Part shown: positions 12,401-26,657 of the stretch, piece after piece
How positions within the stretch are numbered: position 1 is the stretch's first letter
Layout: each line of letters opens with the position of its first letter
NCBI GenBank assembly: GCA_907163375.1
Contig: CAJQUW010005326.1
Span: forward strand, 124,001 to 188,000
Direction of reading: 5' to 3'
Length of the DNA stretch: 64,000 nucleotides
DNA from: Prostheceraeus crozeri
Taxonomy: Eukaryota; Platyhelminthes; Polycladida; Euryleptidae
Position numbers and translations under genes: made by a program
The notes under the pieces: generated by a model
What the model saw: only the letters and a program-made list of their open reading frames with translations
Told to the model about the DNA's origin: nothing
The model's database searches: none

Positions 12401-15400
12401 CGGTAGAGCATTTCCTAGTTTTATGGATAAATGAATTCTACTAGTGGATTAAGCGCTCATAATCTACTGCAGACAAATAAGAGAATCCAGTTTTTTCGAC
12501 TCGACTTCTTTCTAAAATTATAAGAGCGAGTATAGCAGTGAAGCACATTATCGATTTAGCTGCCGATAACCATAATTTTGAGGCTCTTTGACTTCCTGTA
12601 TAGCACGGGAAGAATGCACTAATTACACAATTTACGCTTATAGGGTTTAGAGTTTCTATGATGTTGTTTCTAGATCACGACGAGGGCTGCTTTTGTTTCT
12701 CATGATTTGTGCGGATGTGTGTAAGAACGCAACTGGAATGTGCGTATTCACCTCACAATGCCACGTGATTTGCATCACGATAATTCCTAATAATATGACA
12801 CTGATTTATTGATTCTGTCTCACATCTTCACGAGCATTAATGGAAAGGAATTTTCGGGCCCGGCTCGGCCAGTTTCTGTTCAAAAATACCAAGGCCGAGT
12901 TTGGATAGCTGGTCGGTCGCCCGGCCTACTTACATGTCTGTGTGGAGACTAAGTCATAGAATTTGTAATCCGCGTCTTTATCCCTCAAATATTTTCTTCT
13001 TGAAATTGTCAGCATTATTATGCATCCGAACAGCAATTTTATTGTTGAATAATCCTTTCTTTGTGACATTTTAGCCATGCACTGAAAGTATAACAAGTGT
13101 TCAAGGAGGAATCGTAGGAAATCCCAGTTACGATGAAATTGTTTGCTCCTCTTATGCTGGCTGGATCTTCGGTTTATCCACACAGCAGCAGGTGAAGGCT
13201 GTAGGATCTGCTACAGTCGATCCCAGCCAAGCTGCAAGACTGGCTCAACTGAAAGCAGAGATCGAGGAACTTCAGGGTAAAGTGATGAAGGAGAGGGAGA
13301 AGTACCACTCTTCCTCGTCATCATCCAAAGCCGTTTCTGCTGTTCCGCGGCTGCATGTGGAGGACAGATTCCAGTTGAACCCCGAGGAGGCGGCTTATGT
13401 CCTTTGTATTGAATGTCAAGCTCCTATCGACAATGTCTTAGCACAGGCTGATGTCCCTGTCGATCTCTTAGACGTGGATAAAAATTCAGCGGTGGTTTCC
13501 TACAGTCAATGCAACCCAGAGGTAAGATACTGTGTGGAAAGTTATTTGTTTAGTAGAATATTTTCATTTCCATTTTTCAGAAATATACCATTGTCTCTAC
13601 ATCATTACTCAATATCAAAACAGTATTTAAATCCTACTTTTCTGAAAATTTTTTGCTTGAACATGCCAACTATCCATGTTCCTTGTCATGTTTAATGCTA
13701 CAATGAACATGTGATGGAATGTCGTTATGAGAACAATTTAACTAATTGATGACACTTTTCCTCACAAAAATCATTTCTCTTTCAAAGTCCTATTTTCATG
13801 GATTAGATAGATTTTGATATCATGCAGCGCCATCGCAACGGCTCAGATTTCCGAAAAGAATATTTTTATGAACTGGACATTGCAAATCTTTTTTCTTATT
13901 ATAATATTCTGAAATACTTCTCGACAAGTTTGTAGGAAATGATCGATAAGTATATAGGTGCTTGGCCTTGTCAATATGAAGGGTAGACAATAAGACATAA
14001 TGACAACTAACCAATATCTCAGAGCCATGGCGAACCAATCATCTTGCTTTCATATCGCGTTAATAGCTCAGCTAGTAGAGCGATGGCCTAGATTGCGAGA
14101 GGTTGGTAGTTGGTTCTGTCAAGACGCGAAATCATTTTCCGTCTTGAATTAATGATGTATCTCATCATTCACTTTTGAGTGGTTTTATAATGATTGTGAA
14201 GAATATGGTCGAAAGAAAACAGGTCAAAATTTCTGCTTGTGTTTGTCTTTGAATATATACATAATTATTGTCTCAGTTTGCATTGATCTGGAGCAGAAAT
14301 TCATACAAATTATAAAGTAATATTTTGGGTGGTTTCTAGAGCAGCATCGTTCCAAATTTTCTAGAGTACCAAAATTGTGAGTGTTTTTGGATTACATTCT
14401 TAATTTTAGTAAATGTTTTGATTGTGATAAAACAGAGTGCGTTCTATAATTAATTTTAATGGTCGGATATTAGTTTTCGACATAATTCGGCGAAGTCATA
14501 GCTGGTTTAGAGTATTGGTTAGTTCTCAATTAATAATTTCCTGTCTGAAGTTGTTGCAATCATCCGCACAAATTAATTTGCTAAAATTCTAACACAAATA
14601 ATTCGTCAATTGGGAGTTACCTATTTCAAAATATCAGTAGTACCGTGTAATCATTAATATTGTATTCGGAATTATTCATTGTAAATTATCTAATTTTGTC
14701 TACGCAGTATCTTCTTTCTTTACGTCTATGTAGTGCGGTGTGCTTGTAAATTTATCCAAATTTCAACATTTTGTGTTTAGCTGTTGAGTATGTCAGTGAA
14801 AACTCGCCCGATAAAATCTACCCATTAGATTTTGCAGATATGTGTACGTTTTTTGAGTATAAGTGATTCATTTTTTGATTTCATTCCGTAAGGCTTAGAA
14901 ATAAGTTATTAGTGCTTTAAACAGCTATCTATGTATTTTGAATATTGTATAACTTAGTAAATGCGATGATTTAGAAAATACAATTCTGATGATGGCCACT
15001 TCAGTTATTATTTCCATGGATTACAGGCATCAGCGGTTGGAAAACACTTTAATGCATAACAACATTACATTTCTGAATTCTCCATGGTCATTGATATATA
15101 GAGCTCCTGAGATCAATGAGCATTCTTCTAAATGATTTCTTGGTTCCTTTCCAAGTCCAGAAACCATTGATTCATTAGATGCATTCTGCTCTCAACTCTT
15201 TAATACTGAAATTATATCGAATGTTTTAATGAAAGCTGAATTGGTTGATGAATGTGAAGAAAGTTTTTCAAAGCTGTGCTAAACAAGCCAGCGAATTTGA
15301 GGTATTCTTCTTCTTTGAATTTTTGGGGAATCTTGTAAAATTTTCCTGGAGTTTAGATATCCTCATTCAAGCGATCGAAAACTTTTTGTTGGAGATGTTA

Positions 15401-18400
15401 TTTCTTTCTACTCGGCGGCGGCCAATTATTTGACCAATTATTGAAATGATTAATAACTAATCCAAATTCAAACGACTTCTTTCATCATTGCGATAATTGG
15501 AATGAACTGAATTCTTCAAACGACTAAATTTTTATACAAAGATAATAAAGGATGTTAAAGTTATTTTCGCATATTTTCATGATGTATGGATAGTATTTAT
15601 TCGTCTCGCCTGAGTTGAAGAGCTCTCAGAGTGGGAACTGGGCCAGAATTTTCAGCTTGGAAAAGAAAATACCCAGCTAGCAGAAAATACTATACTAGCT
15701 TGGAAAGAAATACCCAGATTTCTTGGTCATTCTTCAACCGAGCTCGACCCGTGAGTTTCAGTTATCAGGCATAGGCGTTGCCCAGGTCCGTCTTATTTCA
15801 AACTAGTGACCATTTGGATATACTGGCAAATTGTTCTTGCATAATCAATTATCATATTTCAATATCTATTCAAGATATTTTCTCGTTCAGAATAATGGCA
15901 TATGAGCATTCATGAGCTGATGCACATAGTCAGCAAACAAAGTCATTTTTTATGAGTATAGAAGACCTACTTAGATGTGTCATCATAATGACTTCATTGC
16001 TCTTCAAACAAGACACAGAAGTGGTGAGTATACAAGAAAAAGAGTGACAGAAAAAATATAAGCATGCGAACTCAGCTAACTTCATGAATGATGATTTGAA
16101 ACGTTGGGTCAGAATTTTGATTTTCCAATGAGATGTGCCATAGCGAGGTGAGTAGCATCTCGAAGAAATTTTATCATAGATTATTTGAAGTGGATGTTGA
16201 GGGTGTAATGCCATTTTGGCTAGACGATGGACCATAAAACCGCAATGTTCAAAGTTGAGTTAATATTCGCAAATATGCTAACGCATGGCGCGTGTGCTTT
16301 TTAAACCGTAGTTATGACTCGCGCCCGCAGAGGAAATTCCCATGTTGTCGATATCTTCTCCCGCCAATAAAATACTGTACTTCGAAAATCATACATCGCT
16401 GAGCTCGCTTTTCAGATGACTTGTTCTGAACGTGTCAGTCTTTAAATCCATTAATAGAATAATGATAAGGGAATGGATTATGCGTATTCATCGGGGAAGC
16501 TCATATCCCAATCATTAAAGTCTAATAAATCATTAGTGTTCGCCATGATAGATATGCTTGTAAATCTAACAAATCAAAATCGATTGTGCGTCAACTCAAT
16601 GTATGCAATGTTTGTTGACTACTTATAATCGATCCAATTCTTTTGTTCACCAATATGCTTATTTCGACAGATAGCACAAGTACAGATGGTCTATTCATCA
16701 CGAAGATCAATCAGACTCAAATCTTTCTGTTCCGAATGAATGGCAGCGATGTCTAATTGATCTCGAATGTCAACATCGACAGACGTTATCTCATTTTTTC
16801 GAAAATATTTGATCAATCGATATTTAGCACAACACTTGCCAAATTTGTCAAATGTCAACCAGTGCTTTTGAATAGCGCATTTTTAGTGCAGAATAACAGC
16901 CAATGACACGCAAGGTTCGGAAAGACTAATATTAGTGTTAGCCTTGTCATTATTGATTCGAATCAATTGAAAATGCGCTAACATTTATCTTCGTAAATTT
17001 CAAGTCAACAGATTAGAAACTCGACTTTTCCATCTGCAAAATGACAATCGGTATCCTGTTTCACTCAATTAGTCCTCTGTTTGCATTACATGACATGGTA
17101 GATGCAGTAGATCTGTTTGTTTAGATAACTTAACTCATCACACATTCTAATGATTCTTTGAAGATGGAATGGTATTTAGAGCTGAAGTTTCAAGTCATGT
17201 ACGTGCGCATAAACCTATCATATCGGCGGCTCTGAGGCGCATGGAGATATCAGAGGGGATGATTCGATCTTCCCCCACCTTAATTTCAGAAATAGTGCAT
17301 GAGATAGACGAAAGTCATTGTTGATAGACCGGCCTATATAATGGGCTGTCCAATAGTTGTGTGTGCTCTAAGCGAGTTTTTTGTTTTTTAGAATTTTACT
17401 GAAATTTGATTATGAATCCCATAATTCATCTGCATTTGCGATGCTAAAACGGTTTTGTTATTTGATTATTATTTTCGAAAATTTAAATTTTCGACGAAAT
17501 TGAATACAAGTCAAATATAGCCTACATGTTGCAGTCTCGTGTATGAATAGCAGAAAATGTCTAAGAAACATGAATCGGCCCTTTCTTTAGAATAATGTTT
17601 AAGCAGGCCTTTCTTCAATCTGTCCGTGGCATAATATATGACACATGGTTTACAAAATTATGTTTTGTGAACTCATCTTGAAGATGAAAAGCATTCATTG
17701 TCAGCTTCATGCAGGAAGTTTAGAAAAGGTGCTAATATTGAGATATTGGAAAGAGGTATTTTCAAAGCAAGTTGCGGATGTGGCGTTTGACGGTGCGAAA
17801 TAGAAGCGCATTTTGACGAAATCATGAAAATACATTAACACTATGGATATTCTTGATATCGGATCAAGTGGCGGCAATTCAGGTATATTCTCATTTTCAT
17901 GTGGATGCAGCTCATTATTTGATGATTTTATTTTCATTGAACCTTCATGTTCTCTACATTCATCCGTTACCAGTACTTACTAGCCACACACTATCATTAG
18001 GCCGCTTCTGGTTATAGAAATGACCATAATAATGTTTTCTTGTATTTTAGGAAGGAAATTATTTGCTGGCCACATATCGCTGTCAAGCCAATACGACGAG
18101 ACTTGAGTTGAAGATCAGAAGCATCGAAGGTCAGTACGGAAGCATCAATGTGTATGTCACACCCAGACTGCAGCCAAAAGTGTGTCAAGTGAAAGTCTTT
18201 CCAGTGAAACCACTGTCCCTTCATCGGCGTACGCATGACTTCGATGAAACGCGGTAAGAATAATGAAGCAAGCACATCAGAAACAAGAGTGTGATTCGCA
18301 AGCTTACAGAAAAATAAAGAATGGAATAAACGTTCTTCGAACTATCGATTATTGTTAAGATATTGTCTGCAATAAACCGAAACAGCATTGATTAACCCGG

Positions 18401-21400
18401 TGACATTTCGGGTACTGACAGATTCGGAATTTGTTGCAGCTACAATGCAGTGATATTCGAATTATAGAACCTCTAGTTGCCTCGTGACTTTTGTTACAAA
18501 GGATTATGAACACCATAGAAATAAACTGTTTATCTGAAGTTCGCTAGAATAAAAATTGACTCAAGGTCGCGGCACATCCGAGGGAACTAAGTTGGGGCAT
18601 GCAGAACCAATTAAAAGCTTCAATTTACTCATGTGACTAATTCTAACCCAATGATGCAGACGTTGGCAGGTGCATCTAAGTGAAAATGCGTGCGATTTAT
18701 GTGCCGTTATTGTGCATTGCATGAAGCTTAATTTCCATTCTAGAGGTTTTATTGTTATCAATTTCTATGATGAACACAGATAGATTCATTTGCGTGTGGA
18801 TTAGTCTAGAGCGGACACAATCCTATCCCAACCATTGTGCAATGATAGCAAGCGATAGAAATTGACATAGATTTTCGTCTCTCTTTGGCTTGTGTGATTG
18901 GCCAAGTGCGCGCGTTGAAGAAGTAGCACACATCAGCGAACACACGAAAATTAGCGGTCAGATTACAGGCAGGCTTGTCAAGCGAAAAGTACCTATCTGT
19001 GACCTAATTTTTCTCCGTGATATATTCGTCAAATGGAGATATTATTCACACCGTTCGAGTCTTCACGATCTAAATTTACTGACTATATACAGTGGCGGAA
19101 AAAGTCGGAAGCCAGTGAATTTTCGTAACTAAAATTTTGTTTTCTTATCTTTATTTTGGTACTATTTTCATATTTATCTATATATTTATGTATCATCCGT
19201 TGTCAATGGATTAAAAGCAAGTGCTATTGAACAACATATCATCTTATATTTCATAAAATACAAAAGAATCGTTCGGAGAATGTAGTCAGTACTTGGTTGG
19301 ACCACCCTTGGCTTCAATAACAGCCTGACAACGACGCCTCATGGACTGGACCAAGGTGCTACAGCGATCGACCGTGATATTGCTCCATGCTTCACTCACC
19401 ACCCGAAACAGTTCTTCTTTGTTAGAGGGGCGCTGACTTTTGACCGGAGAGTCCACCACTTGCCAAAGATGCTCAATCGGGTTGAGGTCCGGTCTGAAGC
19501 CTTCCTTAATTTTGACTGAGTTTCAGTGATTGATGCGCTCTGATTGCTATGGTTTTGATTCTGCGGCTGTCAGTGTAAGTAAATTCAATCTTGAATGTGC
19601 ATAGACATCCTACTAAATGAATGAGCTAAGAAATTTGCACAATGATTGTGATAGACATTCAAATTTTTGAATTCAAACGATTCTATTGTTAGTAAGAAAT
19701 TAACCTCATTTTCATCATCATGAGTGCCGAGTTGACAGCGGAACAGCGCGCTGTCATCGTTGACCGCATCAATTCGGGACAGTCGCAACGACAAGTGGCT
19801 GCAGCTCTTGGGGTCAGTCGAGGAGCAGTGGAGAAGGCTATCTCAATCTATCGCACCACCGGCGATTACAAGTCACGTCCTCGGAGTGGCAGACCTCGAG
19901 CAACTACTGACCGAGATGACCGAGTGCTTGTTCGGATGAGTCTGAACGTCGGGCGGTTAACGGCTCCCGATATTCGGAAATCTTTGTCCAGCGATTACGG
20001 CGTAGATATCACCACGCGCACTGTCCAGAATCGACTAATGGAAGGCGGTCTGTATGGGCGAGTTGATCGCCAAAAGCCCCTAATCTCCGACAAGAACCAT
20101 ACTGCCCTACTGACCTGGGCCAGAGAGCATCTTAGCTGGAGCGACCAACAATGGGAGCGAGTTTTGTGGTCGGACGAATCCAAGTTCAACCTGTTTGGCA
20201 ATGATGGACAAGTCATTGTTCGTCTTCGCGCTGGTGAAGAAATGAACCCTGCCTGTCTCGTGCAGACCGTGAAGCACGGAGGTGGCAGCATCATGGTATG
20301 GGCTAACATGTCGGCACTCGGACCAGGCCCTATCCGGCTGGTGGACGGCGTAATGGACCAATACCAATATCGAAATATACTGGAAGAGACCATGCTACCA
20401 TGTTTGCAACATGGTGCAGCAAACCATGTTTGCCAATGACCAATGGATCTTTCCGCATGACAATGATCCAAAACACACGGTCAGGTCAGTCAGGCAATGG
20501 ATCAATGACCAGAGTTTTCAGTGTCTTCGGTGTCCGGCCCAGTCACCGGACCTCAACCCGATTGAGCATCTTTGGCAAGTGGTGGACTCTCCGGTCAAAA
20601 GTCAGCGCCCCTCTAACAAAGAAGAACTGTTTCGGGTGGTGAGTGAAGCATGGAGCAATATCACGGTCGATCGCTGTAGCACCTTGGTCCAGTGCATGAG
20701 GCGTCGTTGTCAGGCTGTTATTGAAGCCAAGGGTGGTCCAACCAAGTACTGACTACATTCTCCGAACGATTCTTTTGTATTTTATGAAATATAAGATGAT
20801 ATGTTGTTCAATAGCACTTGCTTTTAATCCATTGACAACGGATGATACATAAATATATAGATAAATATGAAAATAGTACCAAAATAAAGATAAGAAAACA
20901 AAATTTTAGTTACGAAAATTCACTGGCTTCCGACTTTTTCCGCCACTGTACGTTTAATTTGCTGTCAATGTTCTAGTTCGTCAGAATTCAGGCACGTTCG
21001 ATGAAAAATTTGTCATAACATCGACATCGTAATAGTCAATATGTCATCGAATTGTCAGAAAATGATGTTAAGTATCAACCTGTCACATATCCTCTCTAAT
21101 TGACTATCTTTATGAAGTCAGCTTGTATTGAGATAAATAGATTTGTGTAGCTGCTTCGATTGATGTGCTCTGTCTACATCTTTGGTACAATATCAGAATA
21201 GGTTGCACCAGCAAATGTTTCAAATCAACTTTTATCTTCAGAATTTAAAATAGACCCGTTCGGCCGTAATTACAGATTGTTTCATAAAGAAATGAAATGG
21301 TTATACGTAAATGACGTACAGAAAGTCGTTTCTAAATTCAACAAAATTTACATGTTCAGAAAGCTCATGTTCTGAAATTACTCCTGTGAAAGTTTCATGA

Positions 21401-24400
21401 CTATAATCTAAATATAGCAGCCAGTAGACTAAATAATGTTTCAATCTTTACAATTTGTTTGGAATTCAATCCTCATTTTCATCACTAACCAGAAAGCGTG
21501 ACTCTCACGCATGCGTAACTGACAGGTCACACATTTTCTCACACGGATGGATTTCTTTACTATGCAGCTGTTGATCGGTGTCTGTGCACTCTCTAGATAA
21601 AACCCATAGACAGAGCAATTCATCTCTGATTGAAAATCAATATTCAACCTTACTCAATTCTAGCGGATCACTCAAACATGGCTGATTCTATTCGCTGGGA
21701 TGTCCGCATAATATGGTAGAATTAAGTTTGGTTGATTCACTTGATTGAGTAGCTTTCTACATTTAATGACTTTTTTCCTTATTTTTCGTGTTGCATCGTT
21801 TTGTCGTGTGTGTCACGTGTTTCTCAGATGCAGAGATCTGGTTTAGCATAAAAATATCGCAATACCGTTTCATTTGACCTGTTGAAGTTTTTTGAGAAAG
21901 AGACAAGACCCGATGCACCGACGAAGAGTTTTACTCTTATGAATTCATGGAGCTAACAAGTCATGCATTTCAGAATATCAAAAGATATTTATAATTTATA
22001 AATTTGGAATACGGAATTTATTGCTGGTGATGCAATTATGCTGAGACAGGATTACTGTTTAGGTAATTATACATCTTTTACTCAATTTTCGATGTGTTCG
22101 ATAAATATTGATGGTAAAATACACCGTTTTGGCATAAAATCAACACTATAGGTTGCCAGTCCCAGTGAACTGGAGCAAAATACATTTATTAACCCAAATT
22201 ACTCGGTGACTCGTCCATCTCTACTCAAAAATTGGATCAGCAAGTAATCACCTTGTTATTGAGTACTATGCTCGGAACTTAATTGAGAAGCTCCTGATGT
22301 TTTGAGTACAGGCTAATAAGATTTTTCTTGATCACTAGATTGGAATTAATTTCGTTAATTATAGATGCCTGCTGCTGAAATGATATTTTATTTGCATCTG
22401 AGTTCTTGACTCTCTAAGATAGGATATACTTGACTGATGAAGCTAGCAGAGACGTTTGTAGTTCCCGTAGTGAATTCAATTAACTATTGTAATCATCTCA
22501 TGAAGTACTTTGAGTGTTTTCATACAGTTGTTCACATTTTGAGATTTTTGGCATAAAAGTAGTGGAATAAAGTTATCAAGTAATTCACCACAATTCGCCA
22601 TAGACGTCTCTCACGTTTTATTTATTTCATTACAGCTTGCATTTTGTCGGAGAGAGATAATTTTTCTGATAAATGCGTTCTGACTACATACTAAATTTTC
22701 GATTTCATACAAAAAGCCTGTTAGAAATCAGTTAAGAATTAATTTCGAAAAACTGCAATTTTGTTCTGCGTGGCACAATTGAAATTTTCAATATTCATAA
22801 TTTTGACAGTCAGTGAGTGAGTGAGTGAGTGATAGTCAGTGAGTGATATTCAGCTTGAATTTATTTATTTTCAGACCACTTAATCAGCTGACATTGACTG
22901 GCGCCTTTTCACAAGCGGAGATGCACGCGTGGGTGGCGTTCTGTTTACCTGAAACGCCGGAACGTGTCCCCAACGAGGATCAAGTCCGCTTGACCTTCGA
23001 TTCCACCTTTCTGGGAACTCAGTTGGAATGCCTGTACCGGAAGGGCGAAGCAAAGTTCCGATCTGACAATCTCTCCACCATCTCCATCCTCAAAGACGTA
23101 TTGACTAAGGAAGCAACTAAGCGTAAAATCGTGCTCAACATTAGCTTCGACATCAATGATGCCAGCGTGGCTCATACACTGCGTCTCATCCATCCCAAAA
23201 TGGAGTCATTGCTTCTACTCGCGAAGAAAGTTCAGCTCATCGAACCCCTCCGTGAACTGAAACTGAATGAAGCAGAATCCGGAAGCTTCCTTAGTAAAGA
23301 GTACACTGAAATTCTCGACAATGCTGATCAATTACAAGCAGAATTCAAGCGACAACCTTGTCATCTCGAGCGACTCTACGGTAAGACGATGGGAGACGAT
23401 CTGTTTGATGTTCTACTTGCCCATAGCCCTTGACAAAGCGTGTAAGCGCGAAACGTCGGGCGAGTTAAATATTTTTCTTTAATATTAATTTTACCAACCA
23501 TTACATGTTCAAGGAGACGTGCGTGCGCAGAATTAGACAGCTCGTCTCTTCTTCTGTTTGACTAGAAAGGAAGCATTGGAACATGTAACGCTAATGAAAT
23601 GGCACAATCTGCTGATATGATATCACAGCAATCGAACAAGGAGCAATCAGTTCAACAATAAGCACGCCAAATTGTGCGATGTTTCAGTGGCTGTTGTCAA
23701 CAGGATCATACAGCAAAGAGACACAGACGATGTCAAGCTCCACAGAGAATTTTGTGAACGTTTTTCGTGTGCCTGCTATCTTTTTTAATAATGATCAGAA
23801 GGAGGAACAGTATCGTGAAAACTTCTGCGCAATGATCTAAATTCTTTGAATCTGAAGGAATCGTGGCGATCGGAGCATTTTGAAGGAATTCACAACCTTT
23901 TTGCAAGCCACGCACGACTGTTTTTCCATCTTTTTAAGGCATTAAAATATTCTTTTTGCCCACTTAGTAAGTTTCTGCATGTGCCATCGTTTTAAATCAG
24001 TTAGCAATTCCAGCAAAGTGACACCTAAAATCAACTCTAAGGATGAGTCAACAAGTAATTCTTGTTTGCCGTTTGACTTCGTATCCAACACATCATTGAC
24101 TCAGATCATATGTACCGTGGTATTCTGGGCTGTTTTAGATTTAGCATCGATCGAGAAATGTGTAAACATTAAGAAGCAGTGAATAATTTGCTATCAAAAG
24201 TCAAATCGTTTATTTTTAATTTGGAAAACGCAATTCAAACATGTGATGAGTGATAAAATGGCTATATACAATGAAAGAGAGATGGAGGATGAGATGTACA
24301 AGTAAGTGAAATGATAATACGGATGGGAAGAAATGGCCGATCCATTCGTTTCATTTATATTTCATTCGTTTGAGCATAGCAGCCCCATCCAGGGATTTGG

Positions 24401-26619
24401 TATTGTTGCAAACAAGCTGTGGACGCGTCCCGAATTTCAGCCAAAGAAGTGGCAATCGAGCATTCAGATGACATTTTGCATTGTTTTATTTGACAGCAAC
24501 ATCTACTGAATGACGATTTCCACACATTAGGTGAAGTACAAATGATAGTTGATTACCAGTACAGCTGAATAGACAGACGGGTAGCTGAAATGCCAAGTTC
24601 GAGATATGAGCGAATCTTTGAGGAGAAGAAAGCTTGCCGGTCATTGATTCTCACAGCTCGAATTGGTAGTTGGTATGTCGGAAAAGGTGAGTCGTTCCGT
24701 CTAGAATACGGTCTGTGGTCAGCAACTGGGCCGGAGCGTGCCTGTAGCTCTGTTTGAGGCCAACATTTATCGTTTGATAAAACGGAAATAATTAGTTGAG
24801 TTAACGTTTTGTTTCCAACATGATTACATCTGTGTGAGAGTTTCGATTTTAGACATTGCTTTTCTTCAAGGAAAACTCAAGTAAATGCAGCAACTGTTGA
24901 AGGTTTGTTACTGAAGATTAATTACCGCTCTTCCGAAGTAACGTAGTTGATAATTGATTTCTTCCAATTATCTATCTCAAGTTACAGTAGGTACTATTGG
25001 GAATCATCAAAACTTTACCAAATTTTGTTTTATGTTAAGAACCTATTTTCATGAAGTCTCAACTGTCATTTAGATTCCTTGTTATTGGAATGTGTGCGTC
25101 TCCGTGTGGTGGGCGTTCGACATAGTTTGTGACGAAATCGGATGAGTGGCGCTGTGATCTGACTGAATTAACTTTTTAGGGATTGATCATCACGTCTATA
25201 CAGAGCTAGTCAATTAAATGGGAATCGACTAACTCAGTGATTAATGACAAACATGCAGATTTGTGATTATGTAGTCTATTATGTCTATTATTATGTAGTG
25301 ATTATGTATTCGAGTCCAAACATTAATAAGTGTCATTGGGAGGAAGGGTCTGGAGCTAATGCAGAACTAGTCAATTAAATGGTAATCGACTAACTCAGTG
25401 ATAAATGACAAAGTACTATATTAGTATAGTATACATGATTAGTGAAAATTAGTGATTATGTAGTCTTTGATTCGAGTCCGACCATTAATAGGTGTCATTG
25501 GGAGGAAGGGTCTGGAGCCCAACATCGGAGATTTGAACCTAGACATCCTCCTGCTCTGTTGGGCTCGGACGTTCTGGTGTGAATCAAATGGATCATATCG
25601 ATGCGGCATCTCAAAATTGTGATTTCATTTAATGTAATTGAACAGCAAAGTATTCAAAAGTCTAACGCATTCTATAAAACGTAGTGTCTTTGAATCCTTT
25701 TTTGGAAGCTTTAGATTTCATTTATCACCAAATTTATGATAGAATCACAGTCAAAATGGAATAAATTTCACACTTAAGAAAAAGTAGAGTAGGACATTCA
25801 GTTATTCTGATTTGCTCACCGTAAAAAATCAACGACAATTTGTTGAAAATTATGATACAAATAGTAAATACCACAGATTTTTCTCGTTTACAAAACGAGC
25901 TTGACTTATGGCTATGTTTCTAGCCCTGGACGAGATCCCGAGGAGGGTTTTCCTACAAGCACGGCGGGGCATCCGTAGGCTTACAACCGTAAGTATGATT
26001 AGGTCCAATCAGAGACCCTAAGATTTGCCTACAATGATCAAAATCTCTCTGTCTTATCTGCATACAACTTGTACAATCGACTACATATCAGCATATTGAA
26101 ACTTAAATCCTGAAATATAGCTAAAAATAACGTAGAGAAAGCCTAAAATTTCACGAAAATTGATCTGGAGTACCTGGAATTTTGGTCTCGAAAAGCCGCG
26201 GACACTCTACTTGAGAAAAATCTATAAACGAGTGAATCACATCAGACAGTATTATTTTTAATTATCACATTGCGAATGATATACAAATTTCAGAGGAACA
26301 TGTAGCCAGTTTGACATACCTAGATATGTATGCATTAAAGAATAGATATTTATCTAAGTGAACACCGAGAAATTTTATATAAGGAGATCTATTAACAGGA
26401 AGAATCCTAAGTTTCATTTCAGAGACAATTGAAGCTTTGGAATTTGGATGAACAATAATTTGTGGAATTATGGACTATTGTTGTCATTTAGCGTAGGTCA
26501 TTTAGATAGTAAAATTATTATTCGATCCAATCATCAAAAGCGGACAGGCAGACAGTGCTCTATTGAGCGTCAAAGCTGTAAAAACAATTATTATCCAGCA
26601 TATATATACCGGTATACTC

Positions 26620-26657
<38 letters not shown>

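Noticed and set aside
12855-12930. GC-rich short inverted pair (GGGCCCGGCTCGGCCAG and CTGGTCGGTCGCCCGGCC)
   Set aside because: Imperfect, only about 75 bp long and without flanking duplication; too weak to call an element.
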